DNA of 64,000 nucleotides from positions 8,819,001 through 8,883,000 of the forward strand of contig NZ_CP108067.1 in NCBI RefSeq assembly GCF_036178145.1, written 5' to 3'. Below, piece after piece: positions 46,118-54,433 of the stretch. The position numbers and the translations under genes were made by a program. Every line of letters starts with the position of its first letter. Position 1 is the stretch's first letter. Under the pieces are notes generated by a model. That model did no database searches, was not told the DNA's origin, and was given only the letters and a program-made list of their open reading frames with translations. Source of the DNA: Streptomyces sp. NBC_00273 (GTDB lineage: Bacteria > Actinomycetota > Actinomycetes > Streptomycetales > Streptomycetaceae).

Positions 46118-46759
46118 ATGAGACCCGAGTCCACCCCCCTCGATTCCCCGCGCGCGGACGTCCTGACCGAGACCGTCGAGGGCTTCGGCACGGTCCGCTT
46201 CACCCCGGTCGACCCCGTAGCCGACTCCGCCGTGCTGCACTCCTGGGTCGTCGAGGAACGCGCGCAGTTCTGGGGCATGAACGGCGCCAGCAGGGAACTG
46301 GTCCAGGAGATCTACGAGGACGTGGACCGCCGCGACACGCACCACGCGTACATGGTCCGGCTGGACGACGAGCCCGTGGCGCTCTTCCAGACGTACGAGC
46401 CGACCGAGGACCGGGTGAGCTACTGCTACGAGGCGCGCGAGGGCGACATCGGCGTCCATCTGATGCTGGCCCCGGCGACGGGCCGGCCCCGGCCCGGATT
46501 CAGCAGGACACTGATCGGGTCGCTCATCCGGTTCACCTTCCGCGACCAGGCCGTCCTGCGCGCGGTGGCCGAACCCGACGCCTCCAACGCCAAGGCGCTC
46601 GCCCTGCTGAACCGGCTCGGCTTCGTCCGACAGGGCGAGATCACCCTCCCGGAGATCGACCTGCCCGAGGTGTACCTCCCGGAGAAGCGCGCCGTGCTCG
46701 CGTTCCTCGACCGCCCCGCCGTACTCCCGGCCGCCGTGGCGGCCGTCCACCACGGCTAG
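46118..46759 (+). CDS. Siderophore biosynthesis-type N-acetyltransferase (IucB/AlcB/RhbD-like)
   Basis: 213 residues. The family marks are RFTPVDPVADSAVLHSWVVEERAQFWGM in pieces (the H-x-W...R...FW pattern), HHAYMVRLDDEPVALFQTYEP, and DIGVHLMLAP followed by RTLIGSLIRF. Family members acylate N-hydroxy-amines during hydroxamate siderophore assembly. An iron box stands just upstream, so expression should rise when iron is scarce. No other siderophore genes are in the window; the partners must lie elsewhere. Confidence 0.87.
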   Translation: MRPESTPLDSPRADVLTETVEGFGTVRFTPVDPVADSAVLHSWVVEERAQFWGMNGASRELVQEIYEDVDRRDTHHAYMVRLDDEPVALFQTYEPTEDRVSYCYEAREGDIGVHLMLAPATGRPRPGFSRTLIGSLIRFTFRDQAVLRAVAEPDASNAKALALLNRLGFVRQGEITLPEIDLPEVYLPEKRAVLAFLDRPAVLPAAVAAVHHG

Positions 46760-46793
46760 GCCGTCCCGCAGCGGCGCCCCTGACCGGTCGCCC

Positions 46794-47711
46794 CTACTGG
46801 CCCGGGGCGCCCAGCAGGCCCGCCGGCAGGTAGCCGGAGCGCACGTCCAGCTCCCAGCCGTGTGCCTGTACGGCGAGGGCGGCCAGGGCGACGGCCGTGA
46901 CCGGCAGCAGCGTCCTCGGCGCGGCATCCGGACCGGCGCCGTCGCGGTGTTCGAGGAGACGGTTGGTCAGGGCCTGCTCGAACGCGGGCTGGTCGTCGTC
47001 GAGGAGCACGCGCAGCAGCCGCTGGTCGGCGGTCAGCGCGCCCGCCCCGTCGAGCCGCGCGGCGGCCGCGGCGCGCTCCTCCGCGTCGGGTTTGCGCAGG
47101 GGCGGCACCCCGGACGCGACCCAGGGCGACCTGGCCGTCTCCACCAGGTGGAGGTAGGCGCAGAGCGTGTCCATCTCGGCGAGCTCAGCCGGGTCGGAGA
47201 CCGAGCTCAGGGACGAGTGGGGCAGTCCGGCGTGGAACATCGGCGCGTAGTCCGTCTTCAGCAGGGGACCGATCACCCGGGCCTGTTCCCAGACGAGTCC
47301 GGTGATCACGCTCAGGGCGAAGGCGTCCACCCAGACCTGCGCCGTGGGCGCCTGGTCGACCGCGTCGCCGAAGGCGAAGTCCTCGCTGCTGAGCTCCTCG
47401 CCGATGAGGGGGAAGAAGACCTCGTAGTCCCCGCCGGGGTACGTTCCGAGCGTCAGGACACCGAGCGCGCACTCCGCCGCCGTCCGCAGGACCAACCGGC
47501 CCTGTGCGCCCTCCAGTTGCGGATCCTGGAGGGTGAGGGCGCCGACGTGGTCCAGGAGCTCGGCGCCCGTCTCCTGAATGCCCTTGATGGACAGGTTGTC
47601 GTAGCGCAGTCTGTGCCAGCGGCCGAAGGTCCGCCCGTCGATGTCCTCCAGGGCTTGACCCGTCCGGTCCTCGCCGACCTCGTGACGCGCTATTTCCCGC
47701 ACGGTTGACAC
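46794..47711 (-). CDS. Imm49 family immunity protein
   Basis: 305 residues. The pattern WHRLRYDNLSIKGIQETGAE, LVLRTAAECALGVLTLGTYPG and DYEVFFPLIGEELSSEDF matches the Imm49 immunity proteins common in Streptomyces. Such proteins neutralise polymorphic toxins. GTG at 47711 follows GAGGAAG. No toxin gene is recognisable nearby, only a fragment of another gene upstream, so this may be an orphan immunity gene. Confidence 0.78.
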   Translation of the reverse strand: MSTVREIARHEVGEDRTGQALEDIDGRTFGRWHRLRYDNLSIKGIQETGAELLDHVGALTLQDPQLEGAQGRLVLRTAAECALGVLTLGTYPGGDYEVFFPLIGEELSSEDFAFGDAVDQAPTAQVWVDAFALSVITGLVWEQARVIGPLLKTDYAPMFHAGLPHSSLSSVSDPAELAEMDTLCAYLHLVETARSPWVASGVPPLRKPDAEERAAAAARLDGAGALTADQRLLRVLLDDDQPAFEQALTNRLLEHRDGAGPDAAPRTLLPVTAVALAALAVQAHGWELDVRSGYLPAGLLGAPGQ

Positions 47712-47850
47712 CTTCCTCGTTGCCGATCTTCAAGACCCATCTTCTCCGATGCGGCGGCCCGTTGTGCGCGGCCGGGGGCGGGTGTCGAACCGAAGGCACC
47801 GCCCGAAGGCACCACGACCGCGAACTCCTACGCGACCCAGCAGTAGACGC

Positions 47851-48045
47851 CCCGGCCCTGACGGCGGCGATCCGCGGCTCGCCGGCTTCGACGAGTTCCT
47901 CGAAGCCGCCGCCGGCGAGGAGGCCCTCCCGCTCGACGACGGCCCCCTCGGGATCGACGTTGCCGAAGGAGACCGACTCGAACGCCCGTCCCGGGCCGGT
48001 CTGCAGGACCAGAGCGGCCGCGGTGTCGTCCGGTGCCACGAGCAA
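47851..48045 (-). pseudogene. Fragment of a small hypothetical gene
   Basis: A stretch on the minus strand encodes LLVAPDDTAAALVLQTGPGR, then AFESVSFGNVDPEGAVVERE and LVEAGEPRIAAVR with clear coding codon use. It has no proper start, and its frame runs into noncoding-looking sequence before the Imm49 start. It looks like the remnant of a gene linked to the immunity locus. Confidence 0.35.
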
Positions 48046-48110
48046 CGTGATGACGGTGCTCGCCCGGGCGTCATGCCGGACCGGCCGATCCCGCGATCGG
48101 CCCGCAGGTT

Positions 48111-49820
48111 CTAGTCCTTCGCCGCGGCCCCGGCATTGCGCCAGACCGTCAGGTCGACGGTGATGAACCGGGTCTCTTCCTTGACGCCCGACCTACCGCG
48201 GAAGGTCGCCAGCGTGATGTGACCGGCCTTGCTCAGCACGCAGACCTGCGACCCGTCCGTGAGTTGGTCGAGGCCGATCTTCTCGGTGAAGCGGGTCACG
48301 GCGCGGCAGGTTTCCAGCGAGCCCTTCTCGGAGTTGTTCAGCAGGACGAGCTTGCCGTTCGCGGTGCCGAACTTCTCGTCCCCGAACAGGGTGTCCCGGT
48401 AGTAGAAGAGGTCGGCGTGCCCGTAGAGCACCCCGGCGCCGGTCGGCTCCTCGGCCGGGCGCGGCGGGTTGTCGGCGAACATCACCTGGTGGTTCTGGGG
48501 CACCTCGATGCCCTGGTACGAGACCGGCTGCGGGTCGGGCCGCTTCTGTGAGGCGCCCGACGCCTTGTCGCCGCCGCCCTTGTCGGAGCCGTCAGGCAGC
48601 AGGGACCCGAGGACGACCAGCCCGACGACCGCCGCCGCGACCGCCCCGATGACGATCAGTCCCGTCCGCTTGGGGCGCGGTGGGCCGGACGGACCGGGAA
48701 CGAAGGCCTGGGTGTGGAACGCCGGGGGCGTGCTGTAGCCCGGGGCGTACGAGGGCTGCGGGTACGAAGGCGGCGGGTACGAAGACGGCGCGTACGGGGG
48801 CGGCGTCCGGGAACCCGGCGGCACGACACCCGGAGCCGGAGCTGTCTGCGTCGGCGCGGCGGCGGCCACCTCGGTCGGCGTGTACCCGGGCGCACCCGGA
48901 GCCGGAGCCGGAGCCGGCAGCCGTAGCCGCTCGGTGAGGGAACCGGCGACGTCCCGCGGCAGCCAGTCCTCGCCCTGGCGCAGCGGGACCTCCGAGGCCG
49001 CGTTGCACAGCTCGATGATCTCGGTCAGGGTCGGCCGGTCGCCGGGGTCGCGGCTGAGGCAGCGGGTCACGACCGGCCGCAGCTGCTCCGGCAGGGCGCT
49101 GAGGTCGGGGTCCTCGTGCACGATGCGGTAGAGCACCGCGTGCGAGGGCCCGTCGCCGAAGACGGACGCTCCGATCGCCGTGAAGGCCGCGATCTGCCCG
49201 AGGGCGAAGACGTCGGTGGCCGGGGTGACGGCGCCGGCCGAGGCCTGTTCGGGCGCCATGAACGCCGGGGTGCCGACGCTGACGCCGGTACTCGTCAGGG
49301 CCGTGGAGTCGGCGGCCCGGGCGATGCCGAAGTCGATGACGCGCGGCCCGTCGGAGGCGAGCAGTACGTTGGCGGGCTTCAGGTCCCGGTGGACGATGCC
49401 CGCACCGTGGATGACGTGCAGCGCCTCGGCGACCCCGACGGTCAGCAGCAGCACGCTGCGCACCGGCAGCGCGCCGTGCCGGGCCACGGCGTGGGCGAGC
49501 GAGGGGCCCGGCACGTAGGCCGTGGCCAGCCAGGGCAGGGCGCCCTCGGTGTCCGAGTCGATGACCGGTGCGGTGTAGAGCCCCTGGACCCGTTCCGCGG
49601 CCCGTACCTCCTGCTGGAAGCGCCGCCGGAACTCGGGGTTCTCGCCGAACTCGGGCCGGATCACCTTGAGTGCGATGGGCCGGCCGCCCGGCGTGTACGA
49701 GAGGTAGACCTTGCCCATGCCGCCGGAGCCCAGCACGGCCGCCAGGCGGTAGCCGCCCACGACGGCCGGGTCGTCCGCCCGGAGCGGCTGGAAGAAGTCG
49801 GCGGAAGGTGCGCTGCCCAT
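48111..49820 (-). CDS. Membrane Ser/Thr protein kinase (PknB-like)
   Basis: 569 residues. The kinase domain (about 1-290) has the glycine loop LGSGGMGKVYLSY, lysine IALKVIRPEF, catalytic HRDLKPANVLL, DFGIARAADS and MAPEQA. A Pro/Tyr-rich juxtamembrane linker (PPPYAPSSYPPPSYPQPSYA) leads to one membrane segment (TGLIVIGAVAAAVVGLVVLG) and an extracellular domain of ~150 residues with Cys pairs, the likely sensor. The ATG at 49820 is followed directly by the kinase. Ligand unknown. Confidence 0.94.
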   Translation of the reverse strand: MGSAPSADFFQPLRADDPAVVGGYRLAAVLGSGGMGKVYLSYTPGGRPIALKVIRPEFGENPEFRRRFQQEVRAAERVQGLYTAPVIDSDTEGALPWLATAYVPGPSLAHAVARHGALPVRSVLLLTVGVAEALHVIHGAGIVHRDLKPANVLLASDGPRVIDFGIARAADSTALTSTGVSVGTPAFMAPEQASAGAVTPATDVFALGQIAAFTAIGASVFGDGPSHAVLYRIVHEDPDLSALPEQLRPVVTRCLSRDPGDRPTLTEIIELCNAASEVPLRQGEDWLPRDVAGSLTERLRLPAPAPAPGAPGYTPTEVAAAAPTQTAPAPGVVPPGSRTPPPYAPSSYPPPSYPQPSYAPGYSTPPAFHTQAFVPGPSGPPRPKRTGLIVIGAVAAAVVGLVVLGSLLPDGSDKGGGDKASGASQKRPDPQPVSYQGIEVPQNHQVMFADNPPRPAEEPTGAGVLYGHADLFYYRDTLFGDEKFGTANGKLVLLNNSEKGSLETCRAVTRFTEKIGLDQLTDGSQVCVLSKAGHITLATFRGRSGVKEETRFITVDLTVWRNAGAAAKD

Positions 49821-50035
49821 GGGGACCCATCTCTGGTTGCGGCGGTCCAGCACCTTCCGGCGCCACGAAGTCAACCGCGAGGGTACCCAATGCCGGGACC
49901 GGTCCCGCGCCGGAGCGCTCGGCCGAATACGGGAGTTGACGGCTCGGGCCGAGGCGCCCGGGCCCGGGGCGCCGGGCACCGCGGCGCCGGGGACCGCGAG
50001 GGCGCTCCGCTACGGCCCCGGCCGCGGACGTGCCG

Positions 50036-50287
50036 CTACCAGCCGAAGCGTCGGTTGACCACGGCCGCGAACTCCTCGAACGTCAGCACGCGGTCGCCGT
50101 TCTGGTCGGCCGCGTCGAACAGCGCGGACGATTCGTGGGTGTCCCCGACGCCCCAGAAGGGGATGGCTCCCTGCGCCGCGAGGGTCGGGCCCTTGGAGCG
50201 CAGGGCACCGATGACCTCGGCGCGGGTCAGGGTGCCGTCCTGGTCGAGGTCGAGGGCGTCGAACAGGCGCCGGGCCTTCTCACTCAT
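50036..50287 (-). CDS. EF-hand calcium-binding protein
   Basis: 83 residues. Two canonical loops are present: DLDQDGTLTRAE (near residue 14) and DQNGDRVLTFEE (near 61), each with D-x-D/N-x-D/G spacing and a glutamate at position 12. It should bind calcium in the cytoplasm; role unknown, as for other small Streptomyces EF-hand proteins. GAGAGG lies upstream; GTG at 50290 is an alternative start. It is in a minus-strand group with a rhodanese-like gene. Confidence 0.88.
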   Translation of the reverse strand: MSEKARRLFDALDLDQDGTLTRAEVIGALRSKGPTLAAQGAIPFWGVGDTHESSALFDAADQNGDRVLTFEEFAAVVNRRFGW

Positions 50288-50442
50288 CACGTGGTCCTCT
50301 CAGCGGTACGCGCACCGTCTCTCGGGCGGAGCGTCCTGTACGTGAGGACGTCGTGGGTCCCCGCGGGGTTGCTCCGCCGGTCCCGGTCCCGGTCCCGGTC
50401 TGAGTGTCGGTGTCGGCGGGGGCGGGGCGGAGCAGGGAGCGC

Positions 50443-50994
50443 TCACGGGTGGCTCCCGGCCCCCCGGCGGTTGAAGGACAGCCTGCCGAGTACGACCGCC
50501 ATCCCGCAGGTATGGGTGAGCGCGGAGAAGACCAGGCCGCCCCCGATCGCCGCGGACAGCAGCGCGAGGGCGGGGTGGAAGAACAGCCCGAGGGCCAGCC
50601 CGAGCAGCACACCGACGCCCGCGGTGAAGCGGACCTGGCGTTCCATCGCCCAGACGGCCCGCTTCCGGGAGCCGTCGGGATACTCGAGGACGTGGCCCTC
50701 GGCGGTCCAGGCCTGCGTGCCGCCCGTGAGGCTCGACGCGGGGACGCCACGGGAGACCAGGGTTCCGGCGGCGCTCTCCGAACGGGCACCGGAAGCGCAC
50801 ACCACGAGCAGGGGCCTGTGTTCCGCGGCACTCCGCAGCTCCGGCAGGCTCCGTGCGAGTCGGTCGAGGGGGACGTTGACGGCGTCGGGCAGGTGGCCGG
50901 ACGCGAACTCGGCCGGAGTGCGGACGTCGACGACGGTCAGCTCGGACAGCCGTGGGTGCGCCTGGCTGACGTCGAGGGGGGTGGGAACACTCAT
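50443..50994 (-). CDS. Rhodanese domain - DUF2892 membrane protein
   Basis: 183 residues. The rhodanese domain (1-~105) has VVDVRTPAEFASGHLPDAVNVPL and the active loop VVCASGARSESAA with the catalytic cysteine. The C-terminal part is a DUF2892 membrane module (RQVRFTAGVGVLLGLALGLF, GGGLVFSALTHTCGMAVVLG), the same layout as E. coli YgaP. It moves sulfane sulfur at the membrane. It lies downstream of the second P450 on the same strand. Confidence 0.9.
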   Translation of the reverse strand: MSVPTPLDVSQAHPRLSELTVVDVRTPAEFASGHLPDAVNVPLDRLARSLPELRSAAEHRPLLVVCASGARSESAAGTLVSRGVPASSLTGGTQAWTAEGHVLEYPDGSRKRAVWAMERQVRFTAGVGVLLGLALGLFFHPALALLSAAIGGGLVFSALTHTCGMAVVLGRLSFNRRGAGSHP

Positions 50995-51180
50995 GGCGGA
51001 CCGGTCCTTGGCGGAGGGGGAGGAAGGCGCGGCGAAGGACGCCGTGGCCATGCCGGGGATGCTAGGTACCGCGGGACGCCCCGACCAGGGGCGCGCGAAC
51101 CCCGCCACGGGACCGCCACACTCCGGCAACAGCACGCAACAAGCGACCGGGCCCGCCCTCGTCCTGCGCCCGGCGCCGCG

Positions 51181-52407
51181 TCACCAGGTGACGTACAGGT
51201 CCTGCGGTGAGCGGTGGATCAGCGTGGGCCGCATCTGCGGCCGTGGACGGTCCCGGTCCAGTCGTAGCTCCGGCATGCGACGGACGAACAGGTCGAGGGT
51301 CAGGCGGAGCTGATCGCGGGCCAGTTGGGAGCCGGGGCAGCCGTGGGTCCCGTACCCGAAGGCGAGGTGCTGCCGGTTCCCGGGCCGGGTGATGTCGAAC
51401 TCTCCGGCTCGCTCGTACCGTCGCCCATCGCGGTTGGCCGAGCCGAACGCCACCAGTACGGTGGCCGCCGCGGGCAGCTTCGTCCCGGCGAGCGTCACCG
51501 GCCGGGTCGTGGTCCGCCGGAAGGCCTGGATGGCGGTGTCGTGGCGGACGGCCTCCTCCACCGCCGCCGGGACCAGGGACGGATCGGCACGGAGCGTCCG
51601 CCACTGCCGCCGGTCGCCGAGCAGGTGCAGCAGCATGGTGCCGATGAGGGCGCTCGTGGTGAGGAACCCGGCGATCAGCAGGTTCTGCAGGCTCGTCACC
51701 AGCTCGTGGCGCTGTTCGAGGGTGAGCTCGGCGTCACCGGGGGCCAGGGCGGCGACCATGGTCGAGCACATGTCGTCCCGGGGGCGCTCGCGCCGCTCGC
51801 GGACGTATCCGTCCAGCAGGTGCTGGAGCGCGACCACGTCCTCGGCGGCGGCCACCTGCCCCTCCGGCGACAGCGGGCGGAACAGCAGCTCCTCGGCCCG
51901 GTAGCCGCCGTGCACGGCCGCGGGCACGTCGGCGGGGTCCAGCCCGATCAGCCGTCCGACCACCATCCCGGGCAACCGCCGGGCGTACGCCTCCACCAGT
52001 TCCGCGGATCCGTCCGCCGCGAAGCCGTCGACCAGCTCCTCGGCGCAGGTCCGGGCGTACGGCAGGAGCGCTGCCACCCGGGAGGCGGACAGCCCCCGGT
52101 TCAGCGGGGCCCGGTGCCGCCGGTGGGCCGCGCCGTCGCTGGACACGACGGTGGGCCGGGGTCCGAACCCGCGCGGGAGGACGCCGAGCGCCGCCTCCGA
52201 GAGCGGTACGTCCGGCAGCAGGGAATTCGCCGAGGAGAAGTCCTCCGCGCGCAGCAGCACCTCCCGCACGTCCTGGTCGCGCGCCACCAGCCACGCGTCG
52301 AACTCGGGGACGTACATCAGCCCCTCGGTCCGGCGCGCCCGGTCGTAGAGCGGATAGGGGTCGCGGTACAGCTCGTCACGCCGTGCCTGGTCGTCGTGCC
52401 AAGCCAC
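51181..52407 (-). CDS. Cytochrome P450
   Basis: 408 residues. The haem loop FGYGTHGCPG contains the axial cysteine (Cys357) and EEAVRHDTAIQAFRR holds the ExxR motif. The I-helix reads AGFLTTS: the two threonines are present but the usual acid before them is Leu. GTG at 52407 follows GGAGG, and homology begins there. It is divergent from a molybdopterin oxidoreductase gene. Substrate unknown; ferredoxin not adjacent. Confidence 0.93.
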   Translation of the reverse strand: MAWHDDQARRDELYRDPYPLYDRARRTEGLMYVPEFDAWLVARDQDVREVLLRAEDFSSANSLLPDVPLSEAALGVLPRGFGPRPTVVSSDGAAHRRHRAPLNRGLSASRVAALLPYARTCAEELVDGFAADGSAELVEAYARRLPGMVVGRLIGLDPADVPAAVHGGYRAEELLFRPLSPEGQVAAAEDVVALQHLLDGYVRERRERPRDDMCSTMVAALAPGDAELTLEQRHELVTSLQNLLIAGFLTTSALIGTMLLHLLGDRRQWRTLRADPSLVPAAVEEAVRHDTAIQAFRRTTTRPVTLAGTKLPAAATVLVAFGSANRDGRRYERAGEFDITRPGNRQHLAFGYGTHGCPGSQLARDQLRLTLDLFVRRMPELRLDRDRPRPQMRPTLIHRSPQDLYVTW

Positions 52408-52618
52408 TGGGACCTCCGGATCACGGTCGGGACCGGGCGGGGCCACCGCCGTCGGTGACCTCCGGTGCGCCGGGTCATCCTGCCCGAAACCCGCCCGGCC
52501 CGGTAGGGCGCCTGCCGGGAGCCCGCCGCTGATCCGTCCCGCCCCTGATCTGTGACGGAAGTCTGACGTCGCCCCGGTTGGCCTGGTGTCCAGCACCCCG
52601 GGGTGCTGGAATCGAGGG

Positions 52619-53344
52619 GTGACGACAGACCACCCCGACTTCGAGGGCACCCCCGTCGGTCGCCGGCTGGTGCTCGGCATGCTCGGGCTCGGCGCCGGGG
52701 GCCTCGTCGCCGCACCGTACGTACAGCGCGGGATCGAGTCCTTCCTCGGGGCCGCCTCGGACAAGGACCCGACCGGGCTCACCGGGCTACTCCCCAACGG
52801 CGGTGGCTTCCGCTACTACTCGGTCGCCACGTCCGTACCGCGGAAGAACGAGCAGAACTACCGGCTCACCGTGGACGGTCTGGTCGAGCGCCCCGCGACG
52901 TACACCCTCGACGCCCTGCGCGCCCTGCCGCAGAACCGGGTCGTGCGGGACGTGCAGTGCGTCACCGGCTGGCGGGTCCCCGAGACGCCCTTCGCGGGCG
53001 TCAGGTTGTCCCTGTTGCTGGACGCCGCCGGAGTCAGCCCCGAGGCCAAGGCGGTCCGCTTCACCTGCTTCGACGGCACGTACAGCGAGAGCCTCACCCT
53101 CCCGCAGGCCAGGCGCGACGACGTGCTGGTCTGTCTGCAGATGCAGGACGAGCCGGTCAGCCACGCGCACGGCGGCCCGGTCCGGCTCTACGTCGCGCCG
53201 ATGTACTTCTACAAGTCGGCGAAATGGCTCTCCGGGATCACCGTCACGTCCGAGGTGCGACCCGGCTACTGGGAGGAGCTCGGCTATGACGTCGATGCCT
53301 GGGTCGGCGGGTCCAACGGGCGCAGTGACACCCCCACCGTCTGA
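52619..53344 (+). CDS. Molybdopterin-dependent oxidoreductase (sulfite oxidase/YedY fold)
   Basis: 241 residues. An N-terminal Tat-like signal with twin Arg (GRRLVLGMLGLGAGGLVAAP) predicts export or membrane anchoring. The Moco domain shows YRLTVDGLVERPATYTLD, the cofactor cysteine in VRDVQCVTGWRV, and HAHGGPVRLYVAPMYFYKSAKW in pieces. It should reduce or oxidise a small sulfur or nitrogen compound outside the membrane. The next gene overlaps it and encodes a cytochrome b, its likely electron partner. Start is uncertain: GTG at 52586 is also possible. Confidence 0.88.
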   Translation: MTTDHPDFEGTPVGRRLVLGMLGLGAGGLVAAPYVQRGIESFLGAASDKDPTGLTGLLPNGGGFRYYSVATSVPRKNEQNYRLTVDGLVERPATYTLDALRALPQNRVVRDVQCVTGWRVPETPFAGVRLSLLLDAAGVSPEAKAVRFTCFDGTYSESLTLPQARRDDVLVCLQMQDEPVSHAHGGPVRLYVAPMYFYKSAKWLSGITVTSEVRPGYWEELGYDVDAWVGGSNGRSDTPTV

Positions 53345-53966
53345 ACCGGCCCGACGGGTTGCCAGGTTCACCCGCGCCGAGCGCTGGGTCCACCGCACGA
53401 CCGCCGCACTGACCTTGCTGTGCGTGGCGACGGCTGCCGCTCTGTACGTACCGCAGCTCGCCGAACTGGTCGGCCGCAGGCACCTCGTGGTGACGGTCCA
53501 CGAATGGGCCGGCATCCTGCTGCCCGTGCCGTTCCTCGCCGGTCTCGCCTCGCCCGCCTTCCGGGCCGATCTGCGCAGGCTGAACCGCTTCGGACCACAC
53601 GACAGGAGGTGGCTGAGCGCGGTGCGCAGGCGCGACCGCCGGCGCGGGTCCCGGCCCGCGGGGAAGTTCAACGCCGGTCAGAAGATCTACGCGTCGTGGA
53701 TCGCAGGCGCCGTCCTGGTGATGCTGGCGACCGGTCTGCTGATGTGGTTCACCCACCTGACACCGTTGATCTGGCGCACCAGTGCCACCTTCGTGCACGA
53801 CTGGCTGGCCCTCGCCATAGGGGTGGTACTGGCCGGGCACATCAGGATGGCGCTCGCCGACCCGGAGGCGCGCAGGGGCATGCGTACCGGGTCCGTCGGG
53901 CGTCCGTGGGCGGAGCGGGAGCACCCGCTGTGGTTGAAGGACGGGACGAGGGACGAATCATCTTGA
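53286..53966 (+). CDS. Membrane cytochrome b (formate dehydrogenase gamma/DUF4405-like)
   Basis: 226 residues with four membrane segments. Histidines that can hold haem b lie in each: ERWVHRTTAA, TVHEWAGIL, FVHDWLALA and LAGHIRMAL. It should carry electrons between the quinone pool and the molybdoenzyme encoded just upstream, whose end it overlaps by 59 bases. GGAGGAG stands before the ATG at 53286. Confidence 0.88.
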   Translation: MTSMPGSAGPTGAVTPPPSEPARRVARFTRAERWVHRTTAALTLLCVATAAALYVPQLAELVGRRHLVVTVHEWAGILLPVPFLAGLASPAFRADLRRLNRFGPHDRRWLSAVRRRDRRRGSRPAGKFNAGQKIYASWIAGAVLVMLATGLLMWFTHLTPLIWRTSATFVHDWLALAIGVVLAGHIRMALADPEARRGMRTGSVGRPWAEREHPLWLKDGTRDESS

Positions 53967-53994
53967 TTCCAGGCTGAGTTGACAGCGGTCCCGT

Positions 53995-54042
53995 CCTTGC
54001 ACCACCCTTTCACTACTTATCTAGTGAAAGGGTGGTGCAAGG
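53995..54042 (+). promoter_or_regulatory. GntR operator: 21-bp perfect inverted repeat overlapping the promoter
   Basis: Arms 53995-54015 (beginning CCTTGCACCACCC) and 54022-54042 are exact complements around CTTATC. A promoter-like TATCTA at 54018 lies inside, with CTTGCA at 53996 as a -35, and the GTG start of the GntR gene is within the right arm. Repressor binding would hide both promoter and start, and the message is probably leaderless. Confidence 0.75.
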
Positions 54043-54433
54043 CGTGCTGGAATACCGCATCGACCGGCGCAGCGGCATCGCCACGTACGTCCAGATCGTC
54101 CAGCAGACCAAACAGGCCCTGCGCCTGGGCCTGCTGAAGCCGGGCGACAAGCTGCCGACGGCGCGGGAGGTCGTGGAGGCCACCGCGATCAACCCGAACA
54201 CCGTCCTCAAGGCCTACCGCGAACTGGAACGCGAAGGCCTCGTCGAGGCGAAGCGGGGGCTGGGCACCTTCATCCGCAAGTCCCTGGGTAGTGCCCCGGC
54301 CGAGTCCCCGCTGCACGGCGAACTCGCCGAATGGGCCCGGCGGGCCCGGGACGCCGGCTTGGAGCGCGACGACGTGGCCGCACTCTTCACATCCGTACTG
54401 GAACAACACTTCAAGGGGGACGGCGAAGCATGA
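54032..54433 (+). CDS. GntR family regulator (YtrA-like)
   Basis: 133 residues. The winged HTH reads GIATYVQIVQQTKQALRLG, GDKLPTAREVVEATAINPNTVLKAYRELEREGLVEAKRG in pieces, with a short C-terminal helix pair, matching the small YtrA subgroup that usually controls a linked ABC transporter. The start may be either of the adjacent GTG codons at 54032/54035. Its stop overlaps the ABC ATPase start (ATGA). Confidence 0.9.
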   Translation: MVQGVLEYRIDRRSGIATYVQIVQQTKQALRLGLLKPGDKLPTAREVVEATAINPNTVLKAYRELEREGLVEAKRGLGTFIRKSLGSAPAESPLHGELAEWARRARDAGLERDDVAALFTSVLEQHFKGDGEA

